NCBI GenBank assembly: GCA_902524535.1
Contig: CABZDR010000001.1
Location: 186,001 to 250,000 of the forward strand
Origin: an uncultured Pelagibacteraceae bacterium
Lineage (GTDB): Bacteria > Pseudomonadota > Alphaproteobacteria > Pelagibacterales > Pelagibacteraceae
DNA length: 64,000 nt
Direction of reading: 5' to 3'
The notes below the pieces were generated by a model, which was not told the DNA's origin, ran no database searches, and saw nothing but the letters and a program-made list of their open reading frames with translations. Position 1 is the stretch's first letter. The number at the start of each line of letters is the position of its first letter. Made by a program: the position numbers and the translations under genes. Below are positions 54,226 through 62,933 of this stretch, one piece after another.

Positions 54226-55392
54226 TTATTTAGTCAGCATTTTCTTTATATTTTCTAAAGCTTGAGAAATATTATCTCTAGAGGCTGCAAAACTAAATCT
54301 CACATAGTCATTACAAGTTTTACCAAATGCTGTACCTGGTACAATAGCAACACCAGCCTCATGCATGGCTTTTTTACAAAACTCTGAACCTGTCATACCA
54401 GTTGCACTTACTTTCGGAAATGCATAAAAAGCTCCTCCTGGTAAACTACATTCGACACCCGGAAGTTCATTTAAACCTTTGTGAATTAAATCTCGTCTTT
54501 GTGTAAATCTAACCATCATCTCATCAATAGAGTCATCTGGTCCATCTAGAGCTGCTATTCCAGCAAACTGTGCTGCTGCGTTTACACATGAAACACTATT
54601 TATTAAAAGTTTATTAACATGTTCTACCAAATTTTTAGGCCAAAAACTCCAACCTAGTCTCCATCCTGTCATAGAATATGCTTTGCTCCATCCTTCTAGA
54701 ACAATTAATCTTTCTCGTAATTCTGGATAATTGAAAAAACTTGGCATTTCTTTGTTATCAAATATTTGTCTGCTATAAATTTCATCACTTAGTATTGTTA
54801 CATGAGGGTGTTTTTTTAAACCTTCGGCTAAAACATCAATATCAGATTTATCTACGAAACTCCCTGTTGGATTGTTTGGATTTATTAATATCAAAAGTCT
54901 GGTCTTATCAGTGATTAGGGATAAAATTTTTTCTGGATTAAATTTAAGATCTTTGTCTTCAGTCAAATCGTATGGCACAGGAGTAGAGCCAGTATAATTA
55001 ATCATTGACTCATAGATTGGAAAAGCTGGAGTAGGGTGAATTATTTCTGCTCCTGGTTCACCAAAACATTGAATAGCGTAAGTCATGGTGGGTTTTCCAC
55101 CTGGCATTATTAAAATCCTCTCGAAATCTATGTCAACACTATAACGTTTTTTTATCCATCTGGTCACTGCTTGTCTACATTCTGGGATCCCATTTGACAT
55201 GACATAGCCATGATGTCCGTCATCCAATGCTTTCTTAGCCGCGTCGACCACATGTTTAGGTGTTTTGAAGTCTGGTTGGCCTAAACCTAAGTGAATCATA
55301 GGTTTTCCTTGTGCTTCTAATTTTTTTGCCTCAGCTAGAACTGAAAACGCTGTTTCTGTTCCTAATCTATTTAAGCTCTCTGCTAGTTTCAT
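54226..55392 (-). CDS. Class I/II aminotransferase (AspC-like)
   Basis: PLP enzyme of 388 residues. LGLGQPDFKTPKHVV, NPNNPTGSF, SDEIYSRQIFD and the PLP Lys in LEGWSKAYSMTGWRLGW; the substrate Arg lies in DYVRFSFAAS. Annotated relatives are aspartate or broad-specificity aminotransferases. Lying between hydroxyacid oxidase genes, it could convert the resulting oxoacid (for example glyoxylate or pyruvate) to an amino acid; this is inference. Spacing is 14 bases to the upstream oxidase gene. Confidence 0.87.
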   Translation of the reverse strand: MKLAESLNRLGTETAFSVLAEAKKLEAQGKPMIHLGLGQPDFKTPKHVVDAAKKALDDGHHGYVMSNGIPECRQAVTRWIKKRYSVDIDFERILIMPGGKPTMTYAIQCFGEPGAEIIHPTPAFPIYESMINYTGSTPVPYDLTEDKDLKFNPEKILSLITDKTRLLILINPNNPTGSFVDKSDIDVLAEGLKKHPHVTILSDEIYSRQIFDNKEMPSFFNYPELRERLIVLEGWSKAYSMTGWRLGWSFWPKNLVEHVNKLLINSVSCVNAAAQFAGIAALDGPDDSIDEMMVRFTQRRDLIHKGLNELPGVECSLPGGAFYAFPKVSATGMTGSEFCKKAMHEAGVAIVPGTAFGKTCNDYVRFSFAASRDNISQALENIKKMLTK

Positions 55393-55406
55393 CCTAAATC
55401 CTTTTT

Positions 55407-56564
55407 TTAAATACTACTTCTATAAATTAATTTTGAACTATTCAACTCTTTTAAATTTTTACAACCCATAAGTACCATATTTCTATTAAGTTCATCGTGC
55501 ATGTTTTGTAACAAATGTTCCACACCTTTTTGACCACCTGCGGCTAAAGAGAACAAAAACATTTTGCCAAAACTACAGGCTTTTGCACCTGCAGAAATTG
55601 CTTTTAATACGTGAGTGCCTCTTCTTATGCCTCCATCTAAAATTATTTCTAATTTATCACCTACAGCATCGGAAATTGCTTTCACTTGGTCGAAGGGTGA
55701 TCTTGATCCATCAAGTTGGCGGCCACCGTGATTTGAAATCATAATAGCTGTACAACCAATATCAATCGCTTTTTTTGCATCTTCAACAGACATAACACCT
55801 TTAAGTGCAAAAGGACCGTTCCATTTTTTTGCACAATACTCTGCGTCTTTCCAGTTCATCAACGGATCATACTGCTCATTAATATACTCGATAACGGATT
55901 TAGCAATATTAGTGCCTTTGTCTGTCTTTTTTTTTACATTTGAGAGTTCAAATTTTTTACCTGTAATGTAATTAAAAACCCAGTTAGGTTTTATTGCAAA
56001 ACTCATTAAACTTTGTAGTGTAAGTTTTGGTGGCGTTGTAAAACCCGTTCTATGATCTTTTTCTCTGTTACCAGCAACTAAAGTGTCTACGGTTAAACAC
56101 ATTGCATCAAAACCAGATCTTCTCGATCTATCAATTAAATCATCTGTTATTGATTTATCTTTATGCACATAAAGTTGAAATAGTTTAGGGCCTCCAGAAA
56201 TATTCGATATTTCCTCAATTGAATTGTTACTCATTGATGACATGCTATAAAAAGTACCATATTTTTCTGCAGCTCTTGCGGAAGCTTTGTCACCTTCTGG
56301 ATGATAAAGTCTTTGCATTGCCGCTGGAGACAGAAAGATAGGCATATCTATTTTTCGTCCAAACAATGTTGTTGATAAATCTGGTTTTCCAACGCTCGCT
56401 AAAATATTAGGAACTAAGTCACAGTCGTTAAATGAATCTGTATTTCTTCTTAAAGTAGTTTCATCATCTGCACCTCCATCGATGTAATGGAATATAGGTG
56501 AAGGTAATTTTTTTTTTGCTAATCTTCTAAAATCTTCAAAATTATAACAATATTTTAAACTCAC
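55407..56564 (-). CDS. FMN-dependent alpha-hydroxyacid dehydrogenase, paralogue B
   Basis: LldD / glycolate-oxidase family TIM barrel, 385 residues. Catalytic residues are present: Tyr in FHYIDGGADDE, Tyr in FQLYVHKDK, Lys in FALKGVMS, and His plus Arg in SNHGGRQLDGSRSPFDQ. The GTG start at 56564 is supported by residue-for-residue alignment with its neighbour (both open xLKxCxNFxDFRxLAKKKLPSPIFHYIDG). It overlaps the neighbour's stop by one base. L-lactate or glycolate are likely substrates; the sequence does not decide. Confidence 0.9.
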   Translation of the reverse strand: MSLKYCYNFEDFRRLAKKKLPSPIFHYIDGGADDETTLRRNTDSFNDCDLVPNILASVGKPDLSTTLFGRKIDMPIFLSPAAMQRLYHPEGDKASARAAEKYGTFYSMSSMSNNSIEEISNISGGPKLFQLYVHKDKSITDDLIDRSRRSGFDAMCLTVDTLVAGNREKDHRTGFTTPPKLTLQSLMSFAIKPNWVFNYITGKKFELSNVKKKTDKGTNIAKSVIEYINEQYDPLMNWKDAEYCAKKWNGPFALKGVMSVEDAKKAIDIGCTAIMISNHGGRQLDGSRSPFDQVKAISDAVGDKLEIILDGGIRRGTHVLKAISAGAKACSFGKMFLFSLAAGGQKGVEHLLQNMHDELNRNMVLMGCKNLKELNSSKLIYRSSI

Positions 56565-57715
56565 TATCTTCTGAATCTTAAATTACTTCTATTAAGATCA
56601 CTTATCTTTGTGCAACCCATGAGCTTCATATCTCTTTGTAACTCGGCTTTATATTGTCCTAAGGCTCTCTCAACACCATCTTGGCCTGCAGCTGCTAGCG
56701 CGTAAAGATAAAGTCTTCCACCAGAACACGCTTTTGCACCTAACGATAATGCTTTTAGCATATGTGTTCCTCTATGAATTCCTCCCTCACAAATAACATC
56801 TAGCTTATCACCAACAGCATCGACAATTTCTGCAAGTTGATCGAAAGGTGCTCTAGATCCATCTAATTGCCTTCCACCATGATTTGATACCATTATACCA
56901 GTGCATCCAATGTCAACTGCTTTTTTGGCATCTTCTACACTCATAATTCCTTTCAGTGCAAAATGACCTCCCCATTTAGAGCAAAGATTTTCAGCATCTT
57001 TCCAGTTCATAGATTGGTCCAACATAGTAGAAAAATAATTTCCAATTGATGAGTTAACATCGGTACCTTCTTTTACAAAATCTTGCAAATGAGGTAATTC
57101 AAATTTACCTTTAGTTAAATAATTAATTCCCCACATTGGCTTAGTCGCAAAACTAAATAAACTTGCTAAAGTTAACTTTGGTGGAGAAGTAAATCCTGTT
57201 CTTAAGTCCCTCTCACGATTCCCTCCAGTGATAGTATCAACTGTTAAAGCCATAACATCAAAATTTGCAGCTTTAGCCCTCTCTAAACAAGAGTCATTTA
57301 AACCTCTGTCTTTGTGAAAGTAAAATTGAAACATTTTTGGAGTATCTATCAAAGAAGAAATTTCCTCTACACTGACTGTGGCTAATGCTGAAACACCAAA
57401 CATTGTATTAAATTTTTTTGCTGCTTTTCCAACTGCTCTTTCACCATCATAATGAAAGAGTCTTTGAAGTGCTGTCGGTGAAAGGTAAAACGGTAAGTCC
57501 AATTTTTTTCCAAATATTGTAGTTGATAGATCTACATTCTCTACTCCTCTTAAAACATTTGGTACTAAGTCAACATCATCAAAAGAACTAGTATTTCTTG
57601 CATAAGTTATCTCATCATCAGCAGCCCCATCTATGTAATGAAAAATCGGGGATGGTAATTTTTTTTTAGCTAGTTTTCTAAAATCTTTAAAATTGTGACA
57701 GTCTTTTAAATTCAT
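56564..57715 (-). CDS. FMN-dependent alpha-hydroxyacid dehydrogenase, paralogue A
   Basis: Tandem paralogue of the next gene in the operon, 383 residues. Tyr in FHYIDGAADDE, Tyr in FQFYFHKDRG, Lys in FALKGIMS, His and Arg in SNHGGRQLDGSRAPFDQ, so it should also be active. The substrate-loop regions differ from paralogue B (for example VEEISSLIDTPKMFQF), suggesting different specificity. First of the hydroxyacid gene set, 12 bases after the PagL-like gene. Confidence 0.9.
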   Translation of the reverse strand: MNLKDCHNFKDFRKLAKKKLPSPIFHYIDGAADDEITYARNTSSFDDVDLVPNVLRGVENVDLSTTIFGKKLDLPFYLSPTALQRLFHYDGERAVGKAAKKFNTMFGVSALATVSVEEISSLIDTPKMFQFYFHKDRGLNDSCLERAKAANFDVMALTVDTITGGNRERDLRTGFTSPPKLTLASLFSFATKPMWGINYLTKGKFELPHLQDFVKEGTDVNSSIGNYFSTMLDQSMNWKDAENLCSKWGGHFALKGIMSVEDAKKAVDIGCTGIMVSNHGGRQLDGSRAPFDQLAEIVDAVGDKLDVICEGGIHRGTHMLKALSLGAKACSGGRLYLYALAAAGQDGVERALGQYKAELQRDMKLMGCTKISDLNRSNLRFRR

Positions 57716-57727
57716 TTTTTTATTATG

Positions 57728-58243
57728 TTAAAATTGTTGAAGAAAGTTAAATGAATAACTATTAGCGCCTGGATTTTTATCACCTAAACTTGCATTTGAT
57801 ATATGGTTATATGAAAAACCTAGTTGACTATTATTTTTTGGCAATTCAAGAGATATTTGCACTTCACTTTTGAACTCAAGAGAATGACCAAGATCTTTAC
57901 CATCTCCCTTATTATAATACCCTGGTGCAAAACTTGGAGTAAGGTTTAAAACACCAAGCGTGTATTCTGCTTGAACCCCAGTGTAAAAGTAAGAAGCATT
58001 ATCTGCTGTTAACATTGCACCTGTTATTGGAGATAAGTTTCCTATGAAAGAGTTTCTTCTTAAATTTTCATTCTGATGTTGAATTCCAATTAAGGTTGAT
58101 CTTTTTCCATTATCACTAAAATCAAACATTCCTGTATAAACGTTTAGTTCCGTAGATTTATCTTTCATTTTAATTTCCTCAGACGTAGTTGCTAAAGGAA
58201 ATGAAAATAATATTAATACAAATAAACTTTTTAAAATTTTCAT
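57728..58243 (-). CDS. PagL-like outer-membrane protein (acyloxyacyl hydrolase family)
   Basis: 171 residues with a signal peptide (MKILKSLFVLILFSFPLATTSEE), alternating beta-strand pattern and a terminal Phe, all consistent with an eight-stranded outer-membrane barrel. FSYNHISNASLGDKNPGANSYSF matches the PagL lipid A 3-O-deacylase active-site region: His and Ser (HxS) are conserved. The catalytic Glu expected 14 residues after the His is Asn. It may be an inactive or altered deacylase, or a structural barrel. It follows ccmH by 13 bases. Confidence 0.72.
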   Translation of the reverse strand: MKILKSLFVLILFSFPLATTSEEIKMKDKSTELNVYTGMFDFSDNGKRSTLIGIQHQNENLRRNSFIGNLSPITGAMLTADNASYFYTGVQAEYTLGVLNLTPSFAPGYYNKGDGKDLGHSLEFKSEVQISLELPKNNSQLGFSYNHISNASLGDKNPGANSYSFNFLQQF

Positions 58244-58256
58244 CGGGTTAATATGC

Positions 58257-58622
58257 TTAATTTTTTTTAATTTTCAAATTTTTAAATATTATTGCACCTC
58301 CAATTAGAAATAACAATAAGGGTAAAAGCCATAAAATATAGGTTTTTTGGTTTAAAGCTGGGTCATATAATATCCATTCCCCATATTTTGTCTTAAGAAA
58401 TTCATAAATTTCATTCTCCGACATTCCCTCTGTAATCTTTTTTTCAACAACTAATTTTAGACTGTTGGCAAACTCAGTATCAGAATCGTGAATTGATTGT
58501 CCTTGGCAAATTAAACAACGTAAATTTTTTGTAATTTTGCTATTTAAATTTCTATCTTTTGCGTTGGACACATTAAAATTAAACAAAAAAATAATTATTA
58601 CTAGAAGATTTAACATTTTCAT
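58257..58622 (-). CDS. ccmH: Cytochrome c maturation protein CcmH (CycL)
   Basis: Periplasmic thiol protein that reduces apocytochrome c for heme ligation. 121 residues: signal or anchor helix, the LRCLICQGQSIHDSD motif (LRCxxCQ) near residue 34, the SENEIYEFLKTKYGEWILYDPA region, and a C-terminal transmembrane helix. It overlaps ccmG by 4 bases. No CcmI-type TPR domain is fused or adjacent. Confidence 0.94.
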   Translation of the reverse strand: MKMLNLLVIIIFLFNFNVSNAKDRNLNSKITKNLRCLICQGQSIHDSDTEFANSLKLVVEKKITEGMSENEIYEFLKTKYGEWILYDPALNQKTYILWLLPLLLFLIGGAIIFKNLKIKKN

Positions 58623-59137
58623 TTTACTACTCTCTCAATTTCTTTGAAAAGGTTGTTATTCATGGGTCCTATAATTTTTTTTATAATCTTTCCATTATAT
58701 ATTAAAAAAGTCTCAGGTACTCCGTATGCTCCCCATTCAATTGCAATAGTTCCATCTGTATCTGATAAAATTAATGTATACGGATTATTTAATTCGTTTA
58801 AAAAATTATTAGCATTCTTTACTTTGTCTTTATAGTTTAAACCAACAATTTCTAATTTTTTATTCTTTTTTAATTCCATTAAATAGGGATGTTCGTCTCT
58901 ACAAGGAATACACCAAGAGGCCCATATATTTAGTAAATAGTAAATATCATTTTCAAAAATTTCGTTAGACGTTAATTCTTTTTCTGAATTAAAAACTTTT
59001 ACTTTAAATATTGGAATTTTTTCATTAGTTACTGTCTCTGGTATATAAATATTTGAGCGATTTAAACCCACATAAAGAATAAAAAAAATAAATAGAAAAG
59101 AAACAATTGTAAATGGTAATAAGATTTTAGTTTTCAT
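58619..59137 (-). CDS. ccmG: Thiol:disulfide interchange protein CcmG/DsbE
   Basis: Membrane-tethered periplasmic thioredoxin that keeps apocytochrome or CcmH thiols reduced. The ATG at 59137 is chosen because it precedes a membrane anchor (MKTKILLPFTIVSFLFIFFILYVG); the upstream ATG lies well inside ccmF. 172 residues with active site WASWCIPCRDEHP and the cis-Pro in YGVPETFLI. It overlaps ccmF by 11 bases. Confidence 0.94.
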   Translation of the reverse strand: MKTKILLPFTIVSFLFIFFILYVGLNRSNIYIPETVTNEKIPIFKVKVFNSEKELTSNEIFENDIYYLLNIWASWCIPCRDEHPYLMELKKNKKLEIVGLNYKDKVKNANNFLNELNNPYTLILSDTDGTIAIEWGAYGVPETFLIYNGKIIKKIIGPMNNNLFKEIERVVK

Positions 59138-61004
59138 ATTTTTTTTTGAAAAAGCTGAACAACCCACCAAAGCTAATTAATATTACAGAAAACCAAATCC
59201 AAATCATAAAAGGTTTGATCTGATACCTAATATTAAAATACTCCTGATTTTGAACTAAATTCATGGTCATAAATTTGTCGGATAATAAATTTGTCTTAAT
59301 ATCAGCTTCACTTGTAACTATATTTGGTTGGTTATAAATTCTCAATTCAGGTTTTAATATATCTACTAATTCGTTATCACTTTTTACATTAAATTTACCA
59401 ATAATTGCCTCAAAATTTTGTTTTTTAATTTTTTCTATCTTTTCAAAATTTATTGTTAATTCATCAGATTTATAAGTTTCCCCTATCTTTAAATTTGTTA
59501 TTACCTCATTTGATAAAAAATTATTAAATAAGATACTCAGTATTAAAAGGCTAAAACCAAAATGAGCTATATTTTGAGCCAGGTTTTTAAATCCCTTAAT
59601 AAAAAAATCTCTCAAGGTAATAAAAAATAAATAAAAAGCTGAAGTAAATAAAATCGTATTCACTAAAAAACTAATTTCTAATATTCTAATTATTAAAAAA
59701 GATAATATTAATGAGATTGCAAAAAGTAACAATAAATAGGATTTATTTTGAAGATTTGATTTAATCCAATTCAATTTTGGACCGATTGCCATCGCCAGAA
59801 GAAAAGGAATTAAAAATGGAATTATTAGTTTATGATAAAAAGGTGGACCAACTGATATCTTTTGTGAAGTTAAAACATCTAAAAATATTGGATATATAGT
59901 ACCAATTAAAACAACTGCTAGAAAATACATCATAAACCAATTATTAATTAAGATTGAAGTTTCCTTACTTAACCAAAAAAAAGAACTGTTGTTTTGTCTA
60001 TCAGTTTTATGAAAAAAGAAAAAAACAAAAAGTGAGAGAAATATTAGCGTGAATAAAAAGATTAATATGTATAAACCTCTTTCCGGATCATTGGCAAAAG
60101 TATGTACAGAATTCAAAATTCCTGATCTAACTAAAAAAGTACCACTCATACTCAGAGTAAACGTTGCAATCGATAGGATGACAACCCATGAAGTTAAAAG
60201 TAATTTTTTTTCTAATACTAGCACACAATGAAAAAGAGTGGTCAATGCTAACCAGGGCATTAATGAAACATTTTCGACGGGATCCCAAAACCAAAAACCT
60301 CCCCAACCTAATTCATAATAAGCCCATATAGAACCTAATAAAATTCCTAAAGTAAGAAAAATCCAAGAAATTAAAATCCATTGTTTAATATGCTTCGCCC
60401 ACTCTTTTGATATGTAATTAGTTGATGAGGCTGCTAAAACTGAAGAAAAAATTATAGATGATCCAACATATCCCAAATATAAAATTGGAGGATGAATTGC
60501 TAAAGCAGGATCCTGTAAAATTGGGTTTAGCCCAAGACCTTCTGATGGTACTGGATAAATTTGAGCAAAAGGATTAGACGTTTGTATCAAAAAAATTAAA
60601 AAACCAATTATTATTATTTGTTGGAACAATAAAGTTAATACTCTATATTTTTTTGGTTGTTTTTTAGAGCTTATTAAAAACAAAAAAATAAATAAAGATA
60701 GTACTAACAACCAAAGAAGTAAACTTCCCTCATGATTTCCCCAAGTTCCAGAAATTTTATAAAACAAAGGTTTAGTTGTATGTGAATGGTTAAACACTGT
60801 TGAGTTACTAAAATCAGAATTTATAAATGCTATAATTAGTCCAAAAAAACTTAAAATAATAAATAACAATTGTAGAAAAGTTAAAGATAAAAGCTTGTTA
60901 TCAAAATTAATTGTGTTTTTTAAGTTTTTAAAAGAGAAAAATAAAATTAAAACTGAAAACCCAAGGCTAAAAAATAAAGAATAAAATCCAATTAAACTTG
61001 CCAA
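59127..61004 (-). CDS. ccmF: Cytochrome c heme lyase subunit CcmF
   Basis: Multi-helix membrane protein that joins heme from CcmE to apocytochrome c. 625 residues, about 14 helices. The WWD domain is WGGFWFWDPVENVSLMPWL, preceded by the heme-ligand region HPPILYLGYVGSS, with SGTWGNHEGSLLLW near the N-terminus. Large periplasmic loop near residues 515-590. Three bases separate it from ccmE. Confidence 0.96.
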   Translation of the reverse strand: MASLIGFYSLFFSLGFSVLILFFSFKNLKNTINFDNKLLSLTFLQLLFIILSFFGLIIAFINSDFSNSTVFNHSHTTKPLFYKISGTWGNHEGSLLLWLLVLSLFIFLFLISSKKQPKKYRVLTLLFQQIIIIGFLIFLIQTSNPFAQIYPVPSEGLGLNPILQDPALAIHPPILYLGYVGSSIIFSSVLAASSTNYISKEWAKHIKQWILISWIFLTLGILLGSIWAYYELGWGGFWFWDPVENVSLMPWLALTTLFHCVLVLEKKLLLTSWVVILSIATFTLSMSGTFLVRSGILNSVHTFANDPERGLYILIFLFTLIFLSLFVFFFFHKTDRQNNSSFFWLSKETSILINNWFMMYFLAVVLIGTIYPIFLDVLTSQKISVGPPFYHKLIIPFLIPFLLAMAIGPKLNWIKSNLQNKSYLLLLFAISLILSFLIIRILEISFLVNTILFTSAFYLFFITLRDFFIKGFKNLAQNIAHFGFSLLILSILFNNFLSNEVITNLKIGETYKSDELTINFEKIEKIKKQNFEAIIGKFNVKSDNELVDILKPELRIYNQPNIVTSEADIKTNLLSDKFMTMNLVQNQEYFNIRYQIKPFMIWIWFSVILISFGGLFSFFKKKYEN

Positions 61005-61007
61005 AAT

Positions 61008-61427
61008 CTACTTCCCCTCAATTGCAGCTTTTACCTCTGGTGGCATATAGTTTTCATCATGCTTAGCTAATATTTTAGTAGCTAGAAAAAAATTTTTATC
61101 TTTTAAATATCCCTCTGCTACAACCCCTTTGCCCTCTGCAAAAAGATTTGGTACAACACCTGAATAGGTAACTATTATTTCACTTTTAAAGTCAGTAATA
61201 ATAAAATTCAGCTCCTCTGCTTGAACCGATATTGATTTATTCTTGACCATTCCACCCACTCTAATCTTTTTTTTATTTAGTTCTGGTAACTCTTTTATTT
61301 CTGATGGGGATTGAAAAAAAACTACATTTTCCTCGAGTGATTTTAAGATTAAAAAAATTGTCAAAGATAATGTGACGAATATTAATAAGATAAAAAAAAA
61401 CCTTAATTTAACTTTACGACCATACAT
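61008..61427 (-). CDS. ccmE: Cytochrome c-type biogenesis heme chaperone CcmE
   Basis: Periplasmic OB-fold chaperone that binds heme covalently. 139 residues: N-terminal anchor helix ([19 protein letters not shown]), [32 protein letters not shown], and the heme-binding His with its Tyr in [12 protein letters not shown]. All key residues kept. Confidence 0.95.
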   Translation of the reverse strand: MYGRKVKLRFFFILLIFVTLSLTIFLILKSLEENVVFFQSPSEIKELPELNKKKIRVGGMVKNKSISVQAEELNFIITDFKSEIIVTYSGVVPNLFAEGKGVVAEGYLKDKNFFLATKILAKHDENYMPPEVKAAIEGK

Positions 61428-61437
61428 GGTTTAAAAG

Positions 61438-61665
61438 CTAAATGCTTGAAGTGTTTGATAAGATTTCTTTGTTCATCCCTTGAGATTTAGCTAATGATAC
61501 TCTCTCAGAGTTTAGAGTTCCAAATTTAATAATAAATTTATTTCTCTCTTTCACATACTGATTTTTGATAACAAAGTATAGTGTAGCAAAACTTACAAGA
61601 GTAAATATAAAAGCAGACCAAACATAAAGTCCGTATCCGTTCATAATTAAAATTTCATTTATCAT
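61438..61665 (-). CDS. ccmD: Heme exporter protein CcmD
   Basis: Small single-helix protein that helps release holo-CcmE from CcmABC. 75 residues; MNGYGLYVWSAFIFTLVSFATLYF is the CcmD signature. The start at 61665 overlaps the ccmC stop by 4 bases (ATGA); a later ATG (MNGYG) is possible. The tail after the helix is longer than in many homologues. Confidence 0.88.
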   Translation of the reverse strand: MINEILIMNGYGLYVWSAFIFTLVSFATLYFVIKNQYVKERNKFIIKFGTLNSERVSLAKSQGMNKEILSNTSSI

Positions 61666-62369
61666 AATCTATCAAGGCCTTTATTTTTAATCTTTATCAG
61701 TTCTGTATTATATTTCATTAAAAAAATTAATAGAGAAAATAGAGCAAATGCCGCAGTCATAATCATTAGCGGGAACAACATCGAAATATCAATTGAAGAT
61801 TTAGTAAAAATATTAATAGATGCTGGTTGATGCAAAGTATTCCACCAGTCCACTGAGTATTTAATTATTGGTACATTTATTATACCAAGAATTGTAATCA
61901 TCAATGTTGCTTTAAAAACCTTATCTTTATCTTCAAAAATTCTCCACGCTAAAAGATATAATAAATAAAATAATGCTAAAATTAACATTGCAGTAATTCT
62001 TGCATCCCATGCCCACCAAGTTCCCCAGGTTGGTCTACCCCAAATAGACCCTGTAACAAGAGCAATAATATTAAATATAAAACCAGAGGGAGCTAAGCTT
62101 TTAGAAATTAAGAAAAAGTTCTTAATTTTAAATGTATATCCAACTATTGACAATAAGGTTATCAACGAAAATATCCCTAAAGAAATCCATGCAGAGGGCA
62201 CATGAACGTACATTATTCTTACCGCATCCCCTTGTTTATAATCCTCTGGAGAAAATATTAATGCCTCAAACAATCCTATCGAAAGGACAATAATAAATAA
62301 CAATAAAACGTACTTAGGCGCCTTTGATGTTATTGAGAAAATTTTATTTAGTTCAAAATATTTAAACAT
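61662..62369 (-). CDS. ccmC: Heme exporter / delivery protein CcmC
   Basis: Six-helix membrane protein loading heme onto CcmE. 235 residues with the WWD motif WGRPTWGTWWAWDARITAMLIL, the heme-ligand His residues in YVHVPSAW and LHQPASI. First gene of ccmCDEFGH here; ccmA and ccmB are not in the window. Its 154-base upstream region holds a promoter and an inverted repeat. Confidence 0.96.
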   Translation of the reverse strand: MFKYFELNKIFSITSKAPKYVLLLFIIVLSIGLFEALIFSPEDYKQGDAVRIMYVHVPSAWISLGIFSLITLLSIVGYTFKIKNFFLISKSLAPSGFIFNIIALVTGSIWGRPTWGTWWAWDARITAMLILALFYLLYLLAWRIFEDKDKVFKATLMITILGIINVPIIKYSVDWWNTLHQPASINIFTKSSIDISMLFPLMIMTAAFALFSLLIFLMKYNTELIKIKNKGLDRL

Positions 62370-62397
62370 ATACTTATGATATATTACGGAATTTTTA

Positions 62398-62456
62398 TCT
62401 GATCAAGAATGTAGAGGGAGATAATGAAGGGTAAAAATTTAACACTCTTGATCAGA
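62398..62456. repeat. 11-bp perfect inverted repeat in the ccmC leader
   Basis: TCTGATCAAGA (62398-62408) and TCTTGATCAGA (62446-62456) are exact reverse complements separated by 37 bases. The arms lie between the predicted ccmC promoter and the gene, so the RNA could form an 11-bp stem with a large loop. Each arm also holds the palindrome TGATCA, so protein binding is equally possible. Confidence 0.7.
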
Positions 62457-62460
62457 ATTG

Positions 62461-62488
62461 CATTTAATATGGTATATTGCTGTGTCAA
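62461..62488 (-). promoter_or_regulatory. Candidate promoter of the ccm operon
   Basis: The minus strand has a perfect TTGACA (62483-62488), a 16-base spacer and TAAATG (62461-62466); TATTAA lies a few bases closer. The predicted start is at the edge of the inverted repeat at 62446-62456. Confidence 0.4.
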
Positions 62489-62523
62489 AGATTTGAGCTA
62501 AATGTGTTTAAAAAAAGATTTAT

Positions 62524-62844
62524 CTAATTTGAGGGCTTAAAATAACTTGATCCTTTTTTTCCTGAAAAAATTTCCTCAATTAAAGGATGTTTGATAGGCT
62601 CACCTGAGTCATCTACTAACAGGTTTTGTTCAGATACATACGCCTCATAAGTAATTTCATCATTTTCAGCTAGTAAATGGTAAAATGGCTGATCTTTCCT
62701 AGGTCTTACGTTTTTTGGTATTGATTGATACCATTCCTCAGAATTATTAAATTCGAAATCGACATCATAAATCACTCCTCTAAACTCGAAATGTTTGTGT
62801 TTTACAATATCACCAATAGAGAATTTCGCTTTTTGCACTGACAT
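62524..62844 (-). CDS. hspQ: Heat shock protein HspQ (YccV-like)
   Basis: Small protein of the YccV-like/HspQ family, known in E. coli as a Lon specificity factor and hemimethylated-DNA-binding protein. 106 residues. AKFSIGDIVKHKHFEFRGVIYDVDFEF, DQPFYHLLAEN and YEAYVSEQNLLVDDSGEPIKHP are the family's conserved blocks. A single-gene unit between the ccm operon and divergent yciB, with an 89-base divergent gap. Confidence 0.92.
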   Translation of the reverse strand: MSVQKAKFSIGDIVKHKHFEFRGVIYDVDFEFNNSEEWYQSIPKNVRPRKDQPFYHLLAENDEITYEAYVSEQNLLVDDSGEPIKHPLIEEIFSGKKGSSYFKPSN

Positions 62845-62933
62845 GATCTTTAGTATGGGTATTTAAATTTAAAAATCAATAAGAAAAATTTTAAATTTTC
62901 GCAAAAATAAAAACTTATGTTAATATCTTAAGA

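Noticed and set aside
62424..62501. 25-codon plus-strand ORF in the ccmC/hspQ gap as an annotated gene
   Set aside because: It has a plausible ribosome-binding site, but it is antisense to the gap transcript, very short and without known relatives; kept only as part of a finding.
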